From: Jiangella asiatica
Lineage (GTDB): Bacteria; Actinomycetota; Actinomycetes; Jiangellales; Jiangellaceae
Assembly: GCF_004349065.1 (NCBI RefSeq)
Contig: NZ_SMKZ01000035.1
Location: 1-64,000 of the forward strand
Length of the DNA stretch: 64,000 nucleotides
Direction: 5' to 3'
The position numbers and the translations under genes were made by a program. The notes beneath the pieces were generated by a model, which saw nothing but the letters and a program-made list of their open reading frames with translations, did no database searches and was not told where the DNA came from. Positions 43,117-51,489 of the stretch are shown piece after piece (positions within the stretch are counted from its first letter, which is position 1; the number at the start of each line of letters is the position of its first letter).

Positions 43117-44082
43117 TCACGATGCTGGGGTTTCCGCGCCGCGCTTGACGGCGCCGGGCGGTAGGCCGATGACGCGCTTGAAGGCGCGAGCGAAAGCGGC
43201 CTCGGAGCGGTAGCCGAGGCGGTGGGCGAGCTGGGCCGCCGTCGCCTGCTCATGCCGCAGGGCGTCCAGCGCCAGGTTCATCCGCCAAATGGTGAGGTAC
43301 TGCATCACCGGCTCGCCGACCACCCGGGTGAAGCGCTCGGCGAACGCCGAGCGCGACATCGCCAGCTCGGCGGCCAGGCTGGCCACCGACCAGTCGTGCT
43401 CGGGACGCTTGTGGATCAGCGAGATGGCCCGGCCGATCTGCTCGTCCTGCAATGCGCCCAGCCAGCCGGTGCGCGCCGCCGCGTCGGTGTCGATCCAGGT
43501 CCGGATGGCCTGGATCACCAGGATGTCGCCGAGTCGAGTGATGACCTCCTCGCCGCCCGGCCGCAGCTGCCGCGCCTCGTCCGCCATCAGCCGCAGAGTG
43601 CTGTGCACCCAGTCCAACTGCGGCGATCCGCCGACCTCGACGTGGATGGTCTCGGGCAGCGTCTGGACCAGCCTGCGCGCGGCCGGGTGGTCGAACCGAA
43701 CGGCACCGCAGATCAGGATGGTGGGGTCGCCGCCACCGCCGTAGCGGATCAGCTCGTACCGGTCGCTGACGGCCTCGCGCTCCAGGTCCATGACGTTCGG
43801 CGCGGGCGCACCGGGCGCGCCGAGGATCTCGTGACCCATGCCGTGCGGCACCAGCGCGAGCTCGCCGGGGAGCAGCCGGCGCGGGTCGGCGTCCTCGGTG
43901 CGCAGCCAGGCGGGGCCGGACGTGACCACGTGGAACCAGATGTGCCCGGGCATCGCCGGCAAGGTCAGGCCCCACGGGGCCGTCAGCTCCGCGCGGCTGT
44001 AGAACGCGCCGTTCATGCGCAGTTGGTGCAGTGCCTCGCCCAGGGGATCGGTCGGTGCCCAGTGGCCCGTCGTCACGCTCAT
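43117..44082 (-). CDS. AraC family transcriptional regulator
   Basis: This is a 321-residue regulator. The N-terminal cupin-type sensor (about residues 10-190; MPGHIWFHVVTSGPAWLRTE, LALVPHGMGHEILGAPGA) is joined to a C-terminal AraC double helix-turn-helix (about 215-315; WSVASLAAELAMSRSAFAER, LDALRHEQATAAQLAHRLGY, SEAAFARAFKRVIGLPPGAV). The ATG ending at 44082 is chosen; an alternative ends at 44097. It is divergent from the NmrA-like/DUF1772 pair by 144 bp and is the likely regulator of that pair. Confidence 0.92.
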   Translation of the reverse strand: MSVTTGHWAPTDPLGEALHQLRMNGAFYSRAELTAPWGLTLPAMPGHIWFHVVTSGPAWLRTEDADPRRLLPGELALVPHGMGHEILGAPGAPAPNVMDLEREAVSDRYELIRYGGGGDPTILICGAVRFDHPAARRLVQTLPETIHVEVGGSPQLDWVHSTLRLMADEARQLRPGGEEVITRLGDILVIQAIRTWIDTDAAARTGWLGALQDEQIGRAISLIHKRPEHDWSVASLAAELAMSRSAFAERFTRVVGEPVMQYLTIWRMNLALDALRHEQATAAQLAHRLGYRSEAAFARAFKRVIGLPPGAVKRGAETPAS

Positions 44083-44226
44083 GGCGCCAGTATCCATCGG
44101 GTCATGCTCGGCAATCCAGCGTCTCTGGACGATCGAGCATGTATTGGGGCCTAGCGGTCATGGAAACGCCAATGAAGCGCTGTTTCACTGGACGCGTTGT
44201 CAGAAGCGAACCGTGAGGAGCTCACC

Positions 44227-45048
44227 ATGAACGCCACCACTCTCGTCCTCGGCGGCACCGGCAAGACCGGCAGCCGGCTCATCGACCGGCTGACCGCCCG
44301 CGGCGTCGACGTCCGGGTCGGCTCGCGGTCCGCCGTCGTCCCTTTCGACTGGGAGGACCGCTCAACCTGGCCGGCCGCGTTGGCCAGCGTCGGAGCCGTC
44401 TATGTCGCGTACTACCCGGACCTCGCGGTTCCCGGCGCCGTCGACGCGGTCCGGGCATTGTCCGACGCCGCCCGCGAAGCCGGCGTCCGGAGGCTGGTCC
44501 TGCTGTCCGGCCGCGGCGAGGAGGAGGCACAGCAGGCCGAGCGGGTGGTCCAGGAGTCCGGCCTGGAGTGGACCGTGGTGCGCTGCGCGTGGTTCAACCA
44601 GAACTTCGACGAGAGCTACCTGCTCGAGCCGGTCCTCAGCGGCGAGGTTGCACTGCCGGTCGGCGACGTACTGGAGCCGTTCGTGGACGCCGACGACATC
44701 GCCGACGTCGCCGCCGCGGCCCTGACCGAGGACGGCCACACCGGCAGGGTCTACGAGCTGACCGGCCCGCGGCTGCTCACCTTCGCGGACGCCGTCGGCG
44801 AGATCTCCGAGGCCACCGGCCGCGACATCACGTTCGTGACGGTACCGGCGGATGACTACCTGGCCGCGCTGGCCGACGAGGGCCTTCCGCCAGGGCTCAC
44901 TTGGCTGGTCACCTACCTGTTCCGCGAAGTCCTCGACGGCCGCAACGCCTACCTCGCAGACGGGGTACGCCAGGCGCTGGGTCGCGAGCCGAAGGACTTC
45001 GCCGAATTCGCCCGCGACGCGGCTGCGCGCGGCGCCTGGGAGCGCTGA
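44227..45048 (+). CDS. NmrA/SDR-type NAD(P)-binding protein
   Basis: This is a 273-residue atypical short-chain dehydrogenase with the Rossmann start TLVLGGTGKTGSRLIDRL. It resembles NmrA/TMR-type redox sensors or quinone reductases: the segment VRRLVLLSGRGEEEAQQAER replaces the usual Tyr-x3-Lys pair, so classical dehydrogenase activity is doubtful. ATG 44227 has AGGAG six bases upstream. It is followed after five bases by a DUF1772 membrane protein and is divergent from an AraC regulator, an arrangement that suggests response to an organic or redox signal. Confidence 0.88.
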   Translation: MNATTLVLGGTGKTGSRLIDRLTARGVDVRVGSRSAVVPFDWEDRSTWPAALASVGAVYVAYYPDLAVPGAVDAVRALSDAAREAGVRRLVLLSGRGEEEAQQAERVVQESGLEWTVVRCAWFNQNFDESYLLEPVLSGEVALPVGDVLEPFVDADDIADVAAAALTEDGHTGRVYELTGPRLLTFADAVGEISEATGRDITFVTVPADDYLAALADEGLPPGLTWLVTYLFREVLDGRNAYLADGVRQALGREPKDFAEFARDAAARGAWER

Positions 45049-45053
45049 TCCAG

Positions 45054-45542
45054 ATGGGAACCGACCGCATCGAGACCATCGCCGTCGTGGCCGCGCTGAC
45101 CGGCAGTGCGCTGCTGGCCGGGCTGTGGTTCTTCTGCTCGTTCGTCCTGATGCCCGCTCTGGCCCGCCGGCCGGCCGCGGAGGCGATCGCGACCATGCAG
45201 GAGATCAACGTGGTCATCCTGAACCCGGCCTTCGGCATGGTGTTCGGCGGCACCGCGCTGCTCTCGCTGGTGCTGACGGTCACCACCCTGGTCCGGCTGG
45301 ACCGGCCGTCCGCGGCCCTGTTGCTGACCGCCGTCGTGGTCTTCCTGATCGGCACGATCGTGGCGACCATGGCGTTCAACGTGCCACTCAACGACCAGCT
45401 CGCCGCCGCGGACGCGGGCAGCCGGCCCGCGGCCGAGCTCTGGCCGCACTACCTGTCGCGCTGGACCGGCTGGAACCATGTGCGGCTGGTCAGCTCGACG
45501 GCGTCGGTGGTGCTGCTGGCGACCTACCTCATCCGCCGGTGA
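45054..45542 (+). CDS. DUF1772 (anthrone oxygenase-like) membrane protein
   Basis: This is a 162-residue protein with four hydrophobic helices (about 10-32, 55-75, 85-105 and 140-158). Family-like features are the cytosolic VPLNDQLAA loop after the third helix and LWPHYLSRWTGWNHVR before the last. Fungal relatives include anthrone oxygenases, but bacterial members are of unknown function. The start ATG lies five bases after the NmrA-like stop. The 3' end overlaps the convergent epimerase gene by 14 bases. Confidence 0.87.
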   Translation: MGTDRIETIAVVAALTGSALLAGLWFFCSFVLMPALARRPAAEAIATMQEINVVILNPAFGMVFGGTALLSLVLTVTTLVRLDRPSAALLLTAVVVFLIGTIVATMAFNVPLNDQLAAADAGSRPAAELWPHYLSRWTGWNHVRLVSSTASVVLLATYLIRR

Positions 45543-46497
45543 GCGTGACCGCCAGCTTCTCGTTGCCGGCGAGCCAGGCCACCGCCTCGCGGACCGCCGC
45601 CTCCGCTGCGTACACGGGCGCATATCCCAGCAGGCGGCGGGCCTTGTCGATCGAGGCGTACTGGCTGCGCCACAGGTGGTCCCAGCTCTGCTCGGCGTAC
45701 TCCGGCGCGGTGCGGGCCCGGAACTCGTCCCACGACACGAACTCCAGCTCCGCGGACCGGCCGAACCACGACGCGGCCTGCTGGGCCAGGCCCCGCACTG
45801 TCAGCGCGGACGGCGCGGTCAGGTGGAAGGCCTGCCCGGCCGCCCGGTCGCGGTGCTCGATGGCCAGCTGGAATCCCTGGGCGACGTCGTCGGCGTGCAC
45901 GTGGTGTAGCAGTTCGGCGCCGAGGCCGGGGACGAGGAGCGGCTCGCCGGCGGCCAGGCGCGTCCACACCGAAGGGTCGAGGTTGCCCAGCGGGGTGATC
46001 ACGGGCCAGCCGGGTCCGCTGATGTGGCCCGGGTGCAGCGACGTCGTCACCAGCCCGCCGCCGGCGGTCTCGGCCCGCAGCAGCCGGGCGATGGCGGCCT
46101 TCTGGATGCCGTACTCGCCGGCCGGCTCGGACTCGTCGTCCTCGTCCACGGGGATGCGCAGGCTTGGGCCGTGCATCCAGATGGAGCCGCAGTGCAGCAG
46201 GTGCGCGACCCGGCCGCGCAGCCCATCGACCAGGTGCCGGGCCGACTCCACATCGAAGCACACCATGTCGACGACGACGTCGGGCCACAGGTCGGCGACC
46301 CGGCCGGCGAAGGTGCCGGCGCCATCCTCGGCGGCACGGTCGACCACCACCTGCCGGACCTCCCGCCACGCCGGGTGATCGGTGTACGGGCGGCGTATAC
46401 CACGGCTGAAGTTGACCACCTCGTGCCCGGCGGTGACCAACCGCGGGATGAGATACGTGCCGACGTGCCCGGTTCCGCCGATGACCACGATGCGCAT
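45529..46497 (-). CDS. NAD-dependent epimerase/dehydratase family protein
   Basis: This is a 322-residue extended SDR protein with the NAD(P)-binding motif IVVIGGTGHVGTYLIPRL at the start. The usual Tyr-x3-Lys is represented by EYGIQKAAIARLL (Tyr and Lys in place), and LLHHVHADDVAQGFQLAIEH is the typical C-terminal substrate-side motif. Sugar or isoflavone-type substrates are possible and cannot be told apart. The ATG ending at 46497 is chosen. It is divergent from the DapA-family gene, with 47 bases between starts. Confidence 0.88.
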   Translation of the reverse strand: MRIVVIGGTGHVGTYLIPRLVTAGHEVVNFSRGIRRPYTDHPAWREVRQVVVDRAAEDGAGTFAGRVADLWPDVVVDMVCFDVESARHLVDGLRGRVAHLLHCGSIWMHGPSLRIPVDEDDESEPAGEYGIQKAAIARLLRAETAGGGLVTTSLHPGHISGPGWPVITPLGNLDPSVWTRLAAGEPLLVPGLGAELLHHVHADDVAQGFQLAIEHRDRAAGQAFHLTAPSALTVRGLAQQAASWFGRSAELEFVSWDEFRARTAPEYAEQSWDHLWRSQYASIDKARRLLGYAPVYAAEAAVREAVAWLAGNEKLAVTLTGG

Positions 46498-46544
46498 GTG
46501 CCCATCATGGCGCTCTAAGCTCGTGCCGTCCGGAGGGAGCATCG

Positions 46545-47486
46545 ATGAAGCCATTGAGCGCGGACCAGGTCCGAGGGGTGTGGGGGACGCTCCTGCTACC
46601 CATCGAGGGGCGCGGGACGATCGCCTGGGACCGGCTGGCCGACCAGGTCGACGTGCTCGTGGCCAGCGGCTTGGACGGCCTCTACGCGCACGGGACCGCA
46701 GGGGAGTTCCATGCCCTGGACGAAGGCGAGTTCGACCGCGTGAACGAGCTGCTGGCGCGGCCCTGCGAGGCAGCCGGGCTGCCGTTCCAGCTCGGCGCGT
46801 CGCACCCGGCCACCCCGGTGATGCTCGACCGCATCCGGCGCGCGGCGGCGCTCGCGCCCGGCGCGATCCAGGTGATCCTGCCCGATTGGGTGCCGCTCGG
46901 TGACGACGAGGTCGTGCGGTTCCTGGCCGGTGCGGCCGAGACCGCCGGCGACGTGCCGCTGGTGCTCTACAACCCGCCGCACGCCAAGACCCAGGTGTCG
47001 CCGGCCCTGCTAGCCCGTGCGGCGGCCGAGGCGCCCGGGCTCATCGGCGTGAAGATGGCCGGCGGCGACGACTCCTGGTACGCGGAGATGACCGCCGCCG
47101 TGCCCGCGCTGTCGATCTTCGTGGCCGGTCACCATCTCGCGTCCGGGCTGGCCAGGGGCGCGCACGGCAGCTACTCCAATGTTGCCGCGATGTCGCCGCG
47201 GGGCGCCGTCGACTGGTACCGGCTGATGACGGCGCGGCCCGCGGCGGCCGCCGACGTGGAGCAGCGCATCGCGGAGTTCTTCAGCCGGCACATCGCGCCG
47301 CTGCGGGCCCAGGGCCTGTCCAACCCGGCGCTGGACAAGTTCCTCGCGGCGGTCGGTGGCTGGGCCGATGTCGGGGTGGCGCTGCGCTGGCCGGCGTCGT
47401 CGGCACCGGCCGAAGCGGTCGCCCCGGCCCGCGACGACGTGCGCCGCCTGGTGCCGGAGTTGTTCCCGGATCACTCGACGCGGTAG
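46545..47486 (+). CDS. Dihydrodipicolinate synthase family aldolase
   Basis: This is a 313-residue TIM-barrel class I aldolase of the DapA/NanA family. The Schiff-base Lys is in GLIGVKMAGGDDSW and the catalytic Tyr in VPLVLYNPPHAKT. The usual GTxGE acyl-site motif is GTAGEFHAL. It lacks features tying it to true lysine synthesis, and the family also includes N-acetylneuraminate and keto-sugar-acid aldolases. The short spacing to the divergent epimerase suggests a common sugar-related control region. The start is ATG 46545. Confidence 0.9.
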   Translation: MKPLSADQVRGVWGTLLLPIEGRGTIAWDRLADQVDVLVASGLDGLYAHGTAGEFHALDEGEFDRVNELLARPCEAAGLPFQLGASHPATPVMLDRIRRAAALAPGAIQVILPDWVPLGDDEVVRFLAGAAETAGDVPLVLYNPPHAKTQVSPALLARAAAEAPGLIGVKMAGGDDSWYAEMTAAVPALSIFVAGHHLASGLARGAHGSYSNVAAMSPRGAVDWYRLMTARPAAAADVEQRIAEFFSRHIAPLRAQGLSNPALDKFLAAVGGWADVGVALRWPASSAPAEAVAPARDDVRRLVPELFPDHSTR

Positions 47487-47487
47487 T

Positions 47488-48333
47488 TCAGACCCGGCGG
47501 CGCAGCGCCCATACCGACAGCGGCGCGAAGACCGCCGCGATGACCGCGGCCCACAACAGCGACTGCAGCGCGGGGGTCGTCGCGGACGCGACGTGCCACT
47601 GCGTGCCGGTCGTCTCGTCGCCGAGCATCAGCGCGCGGGAGGCGTCGGCGAGGATGGTAACCGGGTTCACCTCGACGAATTTTTGCAGCCAGCCCGGCAT
47701 GGTGTCAGTGGGCGCGAACACGTTGCTGACGAACGTCACCGGGAACAGCGCGGTGAAGCCGAACAGCTGCACCTTCTCCGGATCCTTCGCCAGCACTCCC
47801 ACCAGCACCGACACCCACGAGAACGCGAGTGCGAACACGAGCATCAGCCCCACCGCGGCCAGCAGCGAGGCGACGTCGGTGCCGATGCGGAAGCCGAGGA
47901 TCATGCCGACCGCCAGCAGCAGGAAGATGGACCATGCCTGCTTGACCTGGTCGGCGAGGATGCGCCCGGCCATGGGCGCCCACCGCGCGACCGGCAGCGA
48001 GCGCAGCCTGTCGAAGACGCCCTTGGTGAGGTCGATGTTCAGCCCGGTGCCCACGTACATGGTGATGAACAGCATGTTCATGACGATGATGCCGGGCAGG
48101 GCGAACGTCAGGTACTCGCCGGTGGAGCCGGCGATGGCCCCGCCGAACACGTAGGTGAACAGCAGCACGAACATGATGGGCTGGATGCTGAAGTCGCCCA
48201 GCTCCCACGGGTTGTGCCGGACCTGCACGATGGTGCGCCAGGCCAGCGTCATGGTCTGCCGCAGGCCCTCGGCGAGGCCGACGCGTGGGCTCAGCTCGGC
48301 CGGGGGCGGTGCGGTGGTGGCGGCTGCGGTCAT
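47488..48333 (-). CDS. ABC-2 type exporter permease (DrrB-like)
   Basis: This is a 281-residue membrane protein with six predicted helices. Typical DrrB features are the N-terminal amphipathic segment RTIVQVRHNPWELGDF, the early QPIMFVLLFTYVFGG, VFDRLRSLPVARWAP and a C-terminal TFVSNVFAPTDTMPGWLQKF. It forms the membrane half of an ABC exporter with the ATPase encoded upstream, whose stop it overlaps (ATGA). DrrAB-type pumps export drugs, lipids or polyketides. The cargo is unknown, as no biosynthetic cluster is present. Confidence 0.92.
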   Translation of the reverse strand: MTAAATTAPPPAELSPRVGLAEGLRQTMTLAWRTIVQVRHNPWELGDFSIQPIMFVLLFTYVFGGAIAGSTGEYLTFALPGIIVMNMLFITMYVGTGLNIDLTKGVFDRLRSLPVARWAPMAGRILADQVKQAWSIFLLLAVGMILGFRIGTDVASLLAAVGLMLVFALAFSWVSVLVGVLAKDPEKVQLFGFTALFPVTFVSNVFAPTDTMPGWLQKFVEVNPVTILADASRALMLGDETTGTQWHVASATTPALQSLLWAAVIAAVFAPLSVWALRRRV

Positions 48334-49304
48334 GTCAGGCTCCCCTCGGTCGGCCCTTCGTCCCCGTCTCCGTCCTCGGCCGGGTGGCCGGTGAGGGAGA
48401 GGAAGACCTCGTTCAGGCTGGCGCCCCGCAGCGTCAGCTCCGTGACCAGCACACCGGCGTCGTCGAGCCGGCGCACCACCGCGGGCAGGACGGCGGGGTC
48501 GGTGACCGGTGCGGTGACCCTGGAGCCCTGGAGCTCCGGCGTGGACTTGGTCAGCTCGCCGACGACGGCGGTGACCAGCGGCAGGTGCGACTCGTCCTCG
48601 GGCCGGACCGCGAGCGTCTGCGACCCGGTCTTGGCCTTCAGCTCGTCGGGGGTTCCGGTGGCGATGACCCGGCCGTGGTCGATGACCACGATCTCGTCGG
48701 CCAGTGCGTCGGCCTCCTCGAGATACTGCGTGGTCAGGAGCACGGTGACACCGCCGGACACCAGCCGGCGGATGAGCGACCACAGCTCGCTGCGTGCTCG
48801 CGGGTCCAGCCCTGTGGTGGGCTCGTCGAGGAACAGCATCTGCGGACGGCCCACCAGGCTGGCGGCGAGGTCGAGGCGGCGGCGCATTCCGCCGGAGTAC
48901 GTCTTTGCCGCGCGGTCGGCGGCGTCGGTCAGGTCGAAGTCGGACAGCAGCTCGCGGGCCCGTTGCTTGGCCGCGGGCCGGGGCATGCCCAGCAGCCGGC
49001 CGATGAGCAGCAGGTTCTCGGCACCGGTGAGCATCTCGTCGACGGCGGCGTACTGCCCGGTGAGTCCGACGAGCTGGCGGACCTGGTGCGCCTGGCGCTC
49101 GATGTCGTAGCCGCCGACGCTGGCCGTGCCGGCGTCGGGGCGCAGCAGGGTGGCGAGGACCCGCACGGCCGTGGTCTTGCCGGCGCCGTTCGGCCCGAGC
49201 AGGCCGAGCACCGTGCCGGTGCGGACGCCGAGGTTGACGCCGTCGAGGGCGGTGGTCTCGCCGAAGCGCTTCACCAGGCCGTCGGCCCAGATCGCGTGGT
49301 CCAT
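48330..49304 (-). CDS. ABC exporter ATP-binding protein (DrrA-like)
   Basis: This is a 324-residue ATPase of the DrrA/daunorubicin-resistance group. Walker A is LGLLGPNGAGKTTAVRVL, the signature motif is YSGGMRRRLDLAASL, Walker B is MLFLDEPTTGLDPR, and the C-terminal LRGASLNEVFLSLTGHPAED is the DrrA-type domain that contacts the permease. The ATG ending at 49304 has AAGGAGG six bases upstream. It is translationally coupled to the permease gene. Energy for export of an unknown hydrophobic compound is inferred. Confidence 0.94.
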   Translation of the reverse strand: MDHAIWADGLVKRFGETTALDGVNLGVRTGTVLGLLGPNGAGKTTAVRVLATLLRPDAGTASVGGYDIERQAHQVRQLVGLTGQYAAVDEMLTGAENLLLIGRLLGMPRPAAKQRARELLSDFDLTDAADRAAKTYSGGMRRRLDLAASLVGRPQMLFLDEPTTGLDPRARSELWSLIRRLVSGGVTVLLTTQYLEEADALADEIVVIDHGRVIATGTPDELKAKTGSQTLAVRPEDESHLPLVTAVVGELTKSTPELQGSRVTAPVTDPAVLPAVVRRLDDAGVLVTELTLRGASLNEVFLSLTGHPAEDGDGDEGPTEGSLT

Positions 49305-49416
49305 GGGGAACCTCCTTGTTCCGCCGTGTCGGTCCAGCATGCACCGGGGGTCTGACAGAGTCGAGGTCGTCCGATTCCTCCAAGCCGCCGGCGGGGCGGC
49401 GCGGCAGGATGGGTGC

Positions 49417-50331
49417 ATGGACGACGTACTCGATCGCGCGGCCGCGTTCATGGCCGGCCACGCCCGGTTACTCGACCGGCACCGCTTCGATCTCGCCGTC
49501 GGGCGAGGCGGACCAGAGGCGACGACGGCCACGCTGGCGGCACTCGCCGGCTACCGCAACGACGACGGCGGCTTCGGCTGGGGTCTCGAGCCCGACCTGC
49601 GGTCACCGGAGAGCCAGCCCGCCGGCGCCCTGCACGCGTTCGAGGCGCTGGTCGACGTGGCGCCGGCCACGAGCGTGCTGGCCGGTCCGCTGTGCGACTG
49701 GCTGAACTCGGTGACCCGTCCCGACGGCGGGCTGCCGTTCGCGCTGCCAGTCACCCAGCCGGCCGGCAGCTCCCGCTGGTGGGTCGACGCCGACCACGAC
49801 GAGTCGTCGCTGCAGATCAGCGCGGCCGTCGCTGGCTCGGCCCACCGGGTGGCGCGCCATGACCCCGTCGTCGCCGGGCATCCGTGGCTGACTCGGGTCA
49901 CCGACTTCTGCCTGCGCCGGATCGAGCGGTCGCCGCACCTGCAGGCGATGGAGCTGCAGTTCGCTCTCGGCTTCCTGGTCGAGATGCACGACGCCAGGCC
50001 GGAGGCGTCGGGGCTGCTGCGCGAGCTCGGCCAGCGGGTCCCGGCCGACGGCGGCATCCCGGTCGAGGGCGGCATCGAGGGCGAGGCGATGCACCTGCTC
50101 GACCTGTCGCCGGAGCCGGGCACGCCGTTGCGCGACCTGCTGGCGCCGGACGCCGTCGCGGCCGACCTCGACCGCCTGGCCGGCTTGCAGCAGGAGGATG
50201 GCGGCTGGGTCGTCGACTTCGCGTCGTCGTCGCCGGCCGGCGCGCTGGAGTGGCGCGGCTACCAGACGGTGTGGGCGGTGAGCGTGCTGCTGGCGCACGG
50301 CCGGCTGACCGCGGGCGAGGTCAGCGCCTGA
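49417..50331 (+). CDS. Terpenoid-cyclase/protein-prenyltransferase-fold protein
   Basis: This is a 304-residue protein with an alpha/alpha-toroid signature: repeated aromatic-Gly segments such as RNDDGGFGWGLEPDLR, TRPDGGLPFALPV and QQEDGGWVVDFASSS. This is the squalene-cyclase/prenyltransferase fold, but the DxDD or zinc-site residues of true cyclases and prenyltransferases are not apparent. ATG 49417 is divergent from the DrrA-like gene. The 3' end overlaps the last codons of a methyltransferase relic on the other strand. The substrate is unknown; structural or binding roles are possible. Confidence 0.82.
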   Translation: MDDVLDRAAAFMAGHARLLDRHRFDLAVGRGGPEATTATLAALAGYRNDDGGFGWGLEPDLRSPESQPAGALHAFEALVDVAPATSVLAGPLCDWLNSVTRPDGGLPFALPVTQPAGSSRWWVDADHDESSLQISAAVAGSAHRVARHDPVVAGHPWLTRVTDFCLRRIERSPHLQAMELQFALGFLVEMHDARPEASGLLRELGQRVPADGGIPVEGGIEGEAMHLLDLSPEPGTPLRDLLAPDAVAADLDRLAGLQQEDGGWVVDFASSSPAGALEWRGYQTVWAVSVLLAHGRLTAGEVSA

Positions 50332-50511
50332 TGCAGGTGTAGGCGCCGAACAGCGCGTCACCGTAGGACACGCGACGATCCGGAACCCGGTGCGTTCGAG
50401 CATCGGCTCCAGCAGCCAGCGGAACGTGCTGTGCTCGGTGCGCACGTGCTCGGCGTAATCGTCGCCGACGACTCGCCCGCACCGTGCCGCGGCGGCCGGC
50501 GCGAACTGCAC
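50321..50511 (-). pseudogene. C-terminal relic of a class I SAM methyltransferase
   Basis: One frame reads DDYAEHVRTEHSTFRWLLEP and MLERTGFRIV, which I recognise as the conserved C-terminus of a common actinobacterial class I methyltransferase. A 1-2 base frameshift near 50368 then leads into SYGDALFGAYTCIRR and a TGA at 50321. Everything upstream, roughly 130-170 codons including the SAM-binding motif I, is missing. It overlaps the end of the convergent terpenoid-cyclase-like gene by 11 bases. Confidence 0.6.
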
Positions 50512-50603
50512 GGTGGCATGGAGCCGATCGTGTCATGCGCTCGCGCGGGGTCGCACGGAGATTTCTCGCGATGCTCGGCACGCGGGGATCGCGGTGTGCG
50601 ATC

Positions 50604-51488
50604 ATGCTCCCGATGAACATGAGTCTCACTACCAACATATTCGGTCAAACCGCCACGGTCCCTCCGCCGACTGACGTCCGGGCCACTGCCGGCGAGATTA
50701 TTGTGTCGCTCCGAGGGTTGTACCGGGAACTCGACAACCGCTGCGACCTGCGGCCGGGCCCGGAGGTCGACGACCTCTTCGGCCGGCTGGTCCGGTTGGT
50801 GCTGACCGCACCCGGCGAGGCCGTCCCCGCGGTCCTCAACGACCTCGAGGTCCAGGAGCTCGCGCCGCGGCTGCGCGAGCTGTGCGGCCGTGGCGAGAGC
50901 GAGATGGAGCTGGCCTGGGCCGGGCGCATCGCGTCAGCGCCGGCGCCGCGTCAGGAGCTCGCGCTGTTCCCGTACCTGGACAACTACCGCCAGCTCAGCC
51001 GCATGGAGATCGGGGTGCTGGCCTCCGCCCTGCCGCGGCGGGCCCGCTCGCTGGCGTTCGTCGGCTCCGGGCCGCTGCCGCTGAGCTCGTTGTTCCTGGC
51101 CGGCGACCTCGACCTGAGTGTTGACAACCTCGATCGCGACGGCATCGCGCTCGAAGCCGGCGCCCGGGTCGCGACCGCGCTGGGCTACCCGGACCTCACG
51201 TCGCACCAGGTCGACGTCGCTGCGGCGGACCTGTCCGGCTACGACGTCGTGGTGCTGGCCGCGCTGGTCGGCGACACCGTCGAGGCGAAGCGGCGCATCC
51301 TCGACCGGCTGGGCGCGTCAATGCGGCCGGGGGCGGTCCTGCTCGCTCGCAGTGCGCGCGGACTGCGCACGCTCCTGTACCCACCGGTCGACCTGGCCGC
51401 CCTGGCCGGGTTCGAGCTGCTCACACAGGTCCACCCGGTCAACGACGTGATCAACTCCGCCGTCCTGGCCCGGGCACTCGGGAGATGA
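50604..51488 (+). CDS. Nicotianamine synthase-like protein
   Basis: This is an approximately 294-residue member of the nicotianamine synthase (NAS) family, which joins aminobutyrate units from S-adenosylmethionine. It includes bacterial CntL-type zincophore enzymes. Diagnostic motifs are ALFPYLDNYRQLSRMEIGVL (about 120-139) and the Rossmann motif AFVGSGPLPLSSLFLAGD (about 151-168), followed by VDNLDRDGIALEAGA. The start is uncertain: ATG 50604 or 50613, or ATG 50571 with GGAGA nine bases upstream. A single base separates its stop from an ATP-grasp gene, so the two form an operon. The histidine racemase and opine dehydrogenase partners of staphylopine clusters are not adjacent. Confidence 0.85.
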   Translation: MLPMNMSLTTNIFGQTATVPPPTDVRATAGEIIVSLRGLYRELDNRCDLRPGPEVDDLFGRLVRLVLTAPGEAVPAVLNDLEVQELAPRLRELCGRGESEMELAWAGRIASAPAPRQELALFPYLDNYRQLSRMEIGVLASALPRRARSLAFVGSGPLPLSSLFLAGDLDLSVDNLDRDGIALEAGARVATALGYPDLTSHQVDVAAADLSGYDVVVLAALVGDTVEAKRRILDRLGASMRPGAVLLARSARGLRTLLYPPVDLAALAGFELLTQVHPVNDVINSAVLARALGR

Positions 51489-51489
51489 C

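Noticed and set aside
50530-50640. Zur- or Fur-type operator before the nicotianamine synthase-like gene
   Set aside because: I searched by eye for the TGA...AT...TCA palindrome expected for metal repressors and found none.
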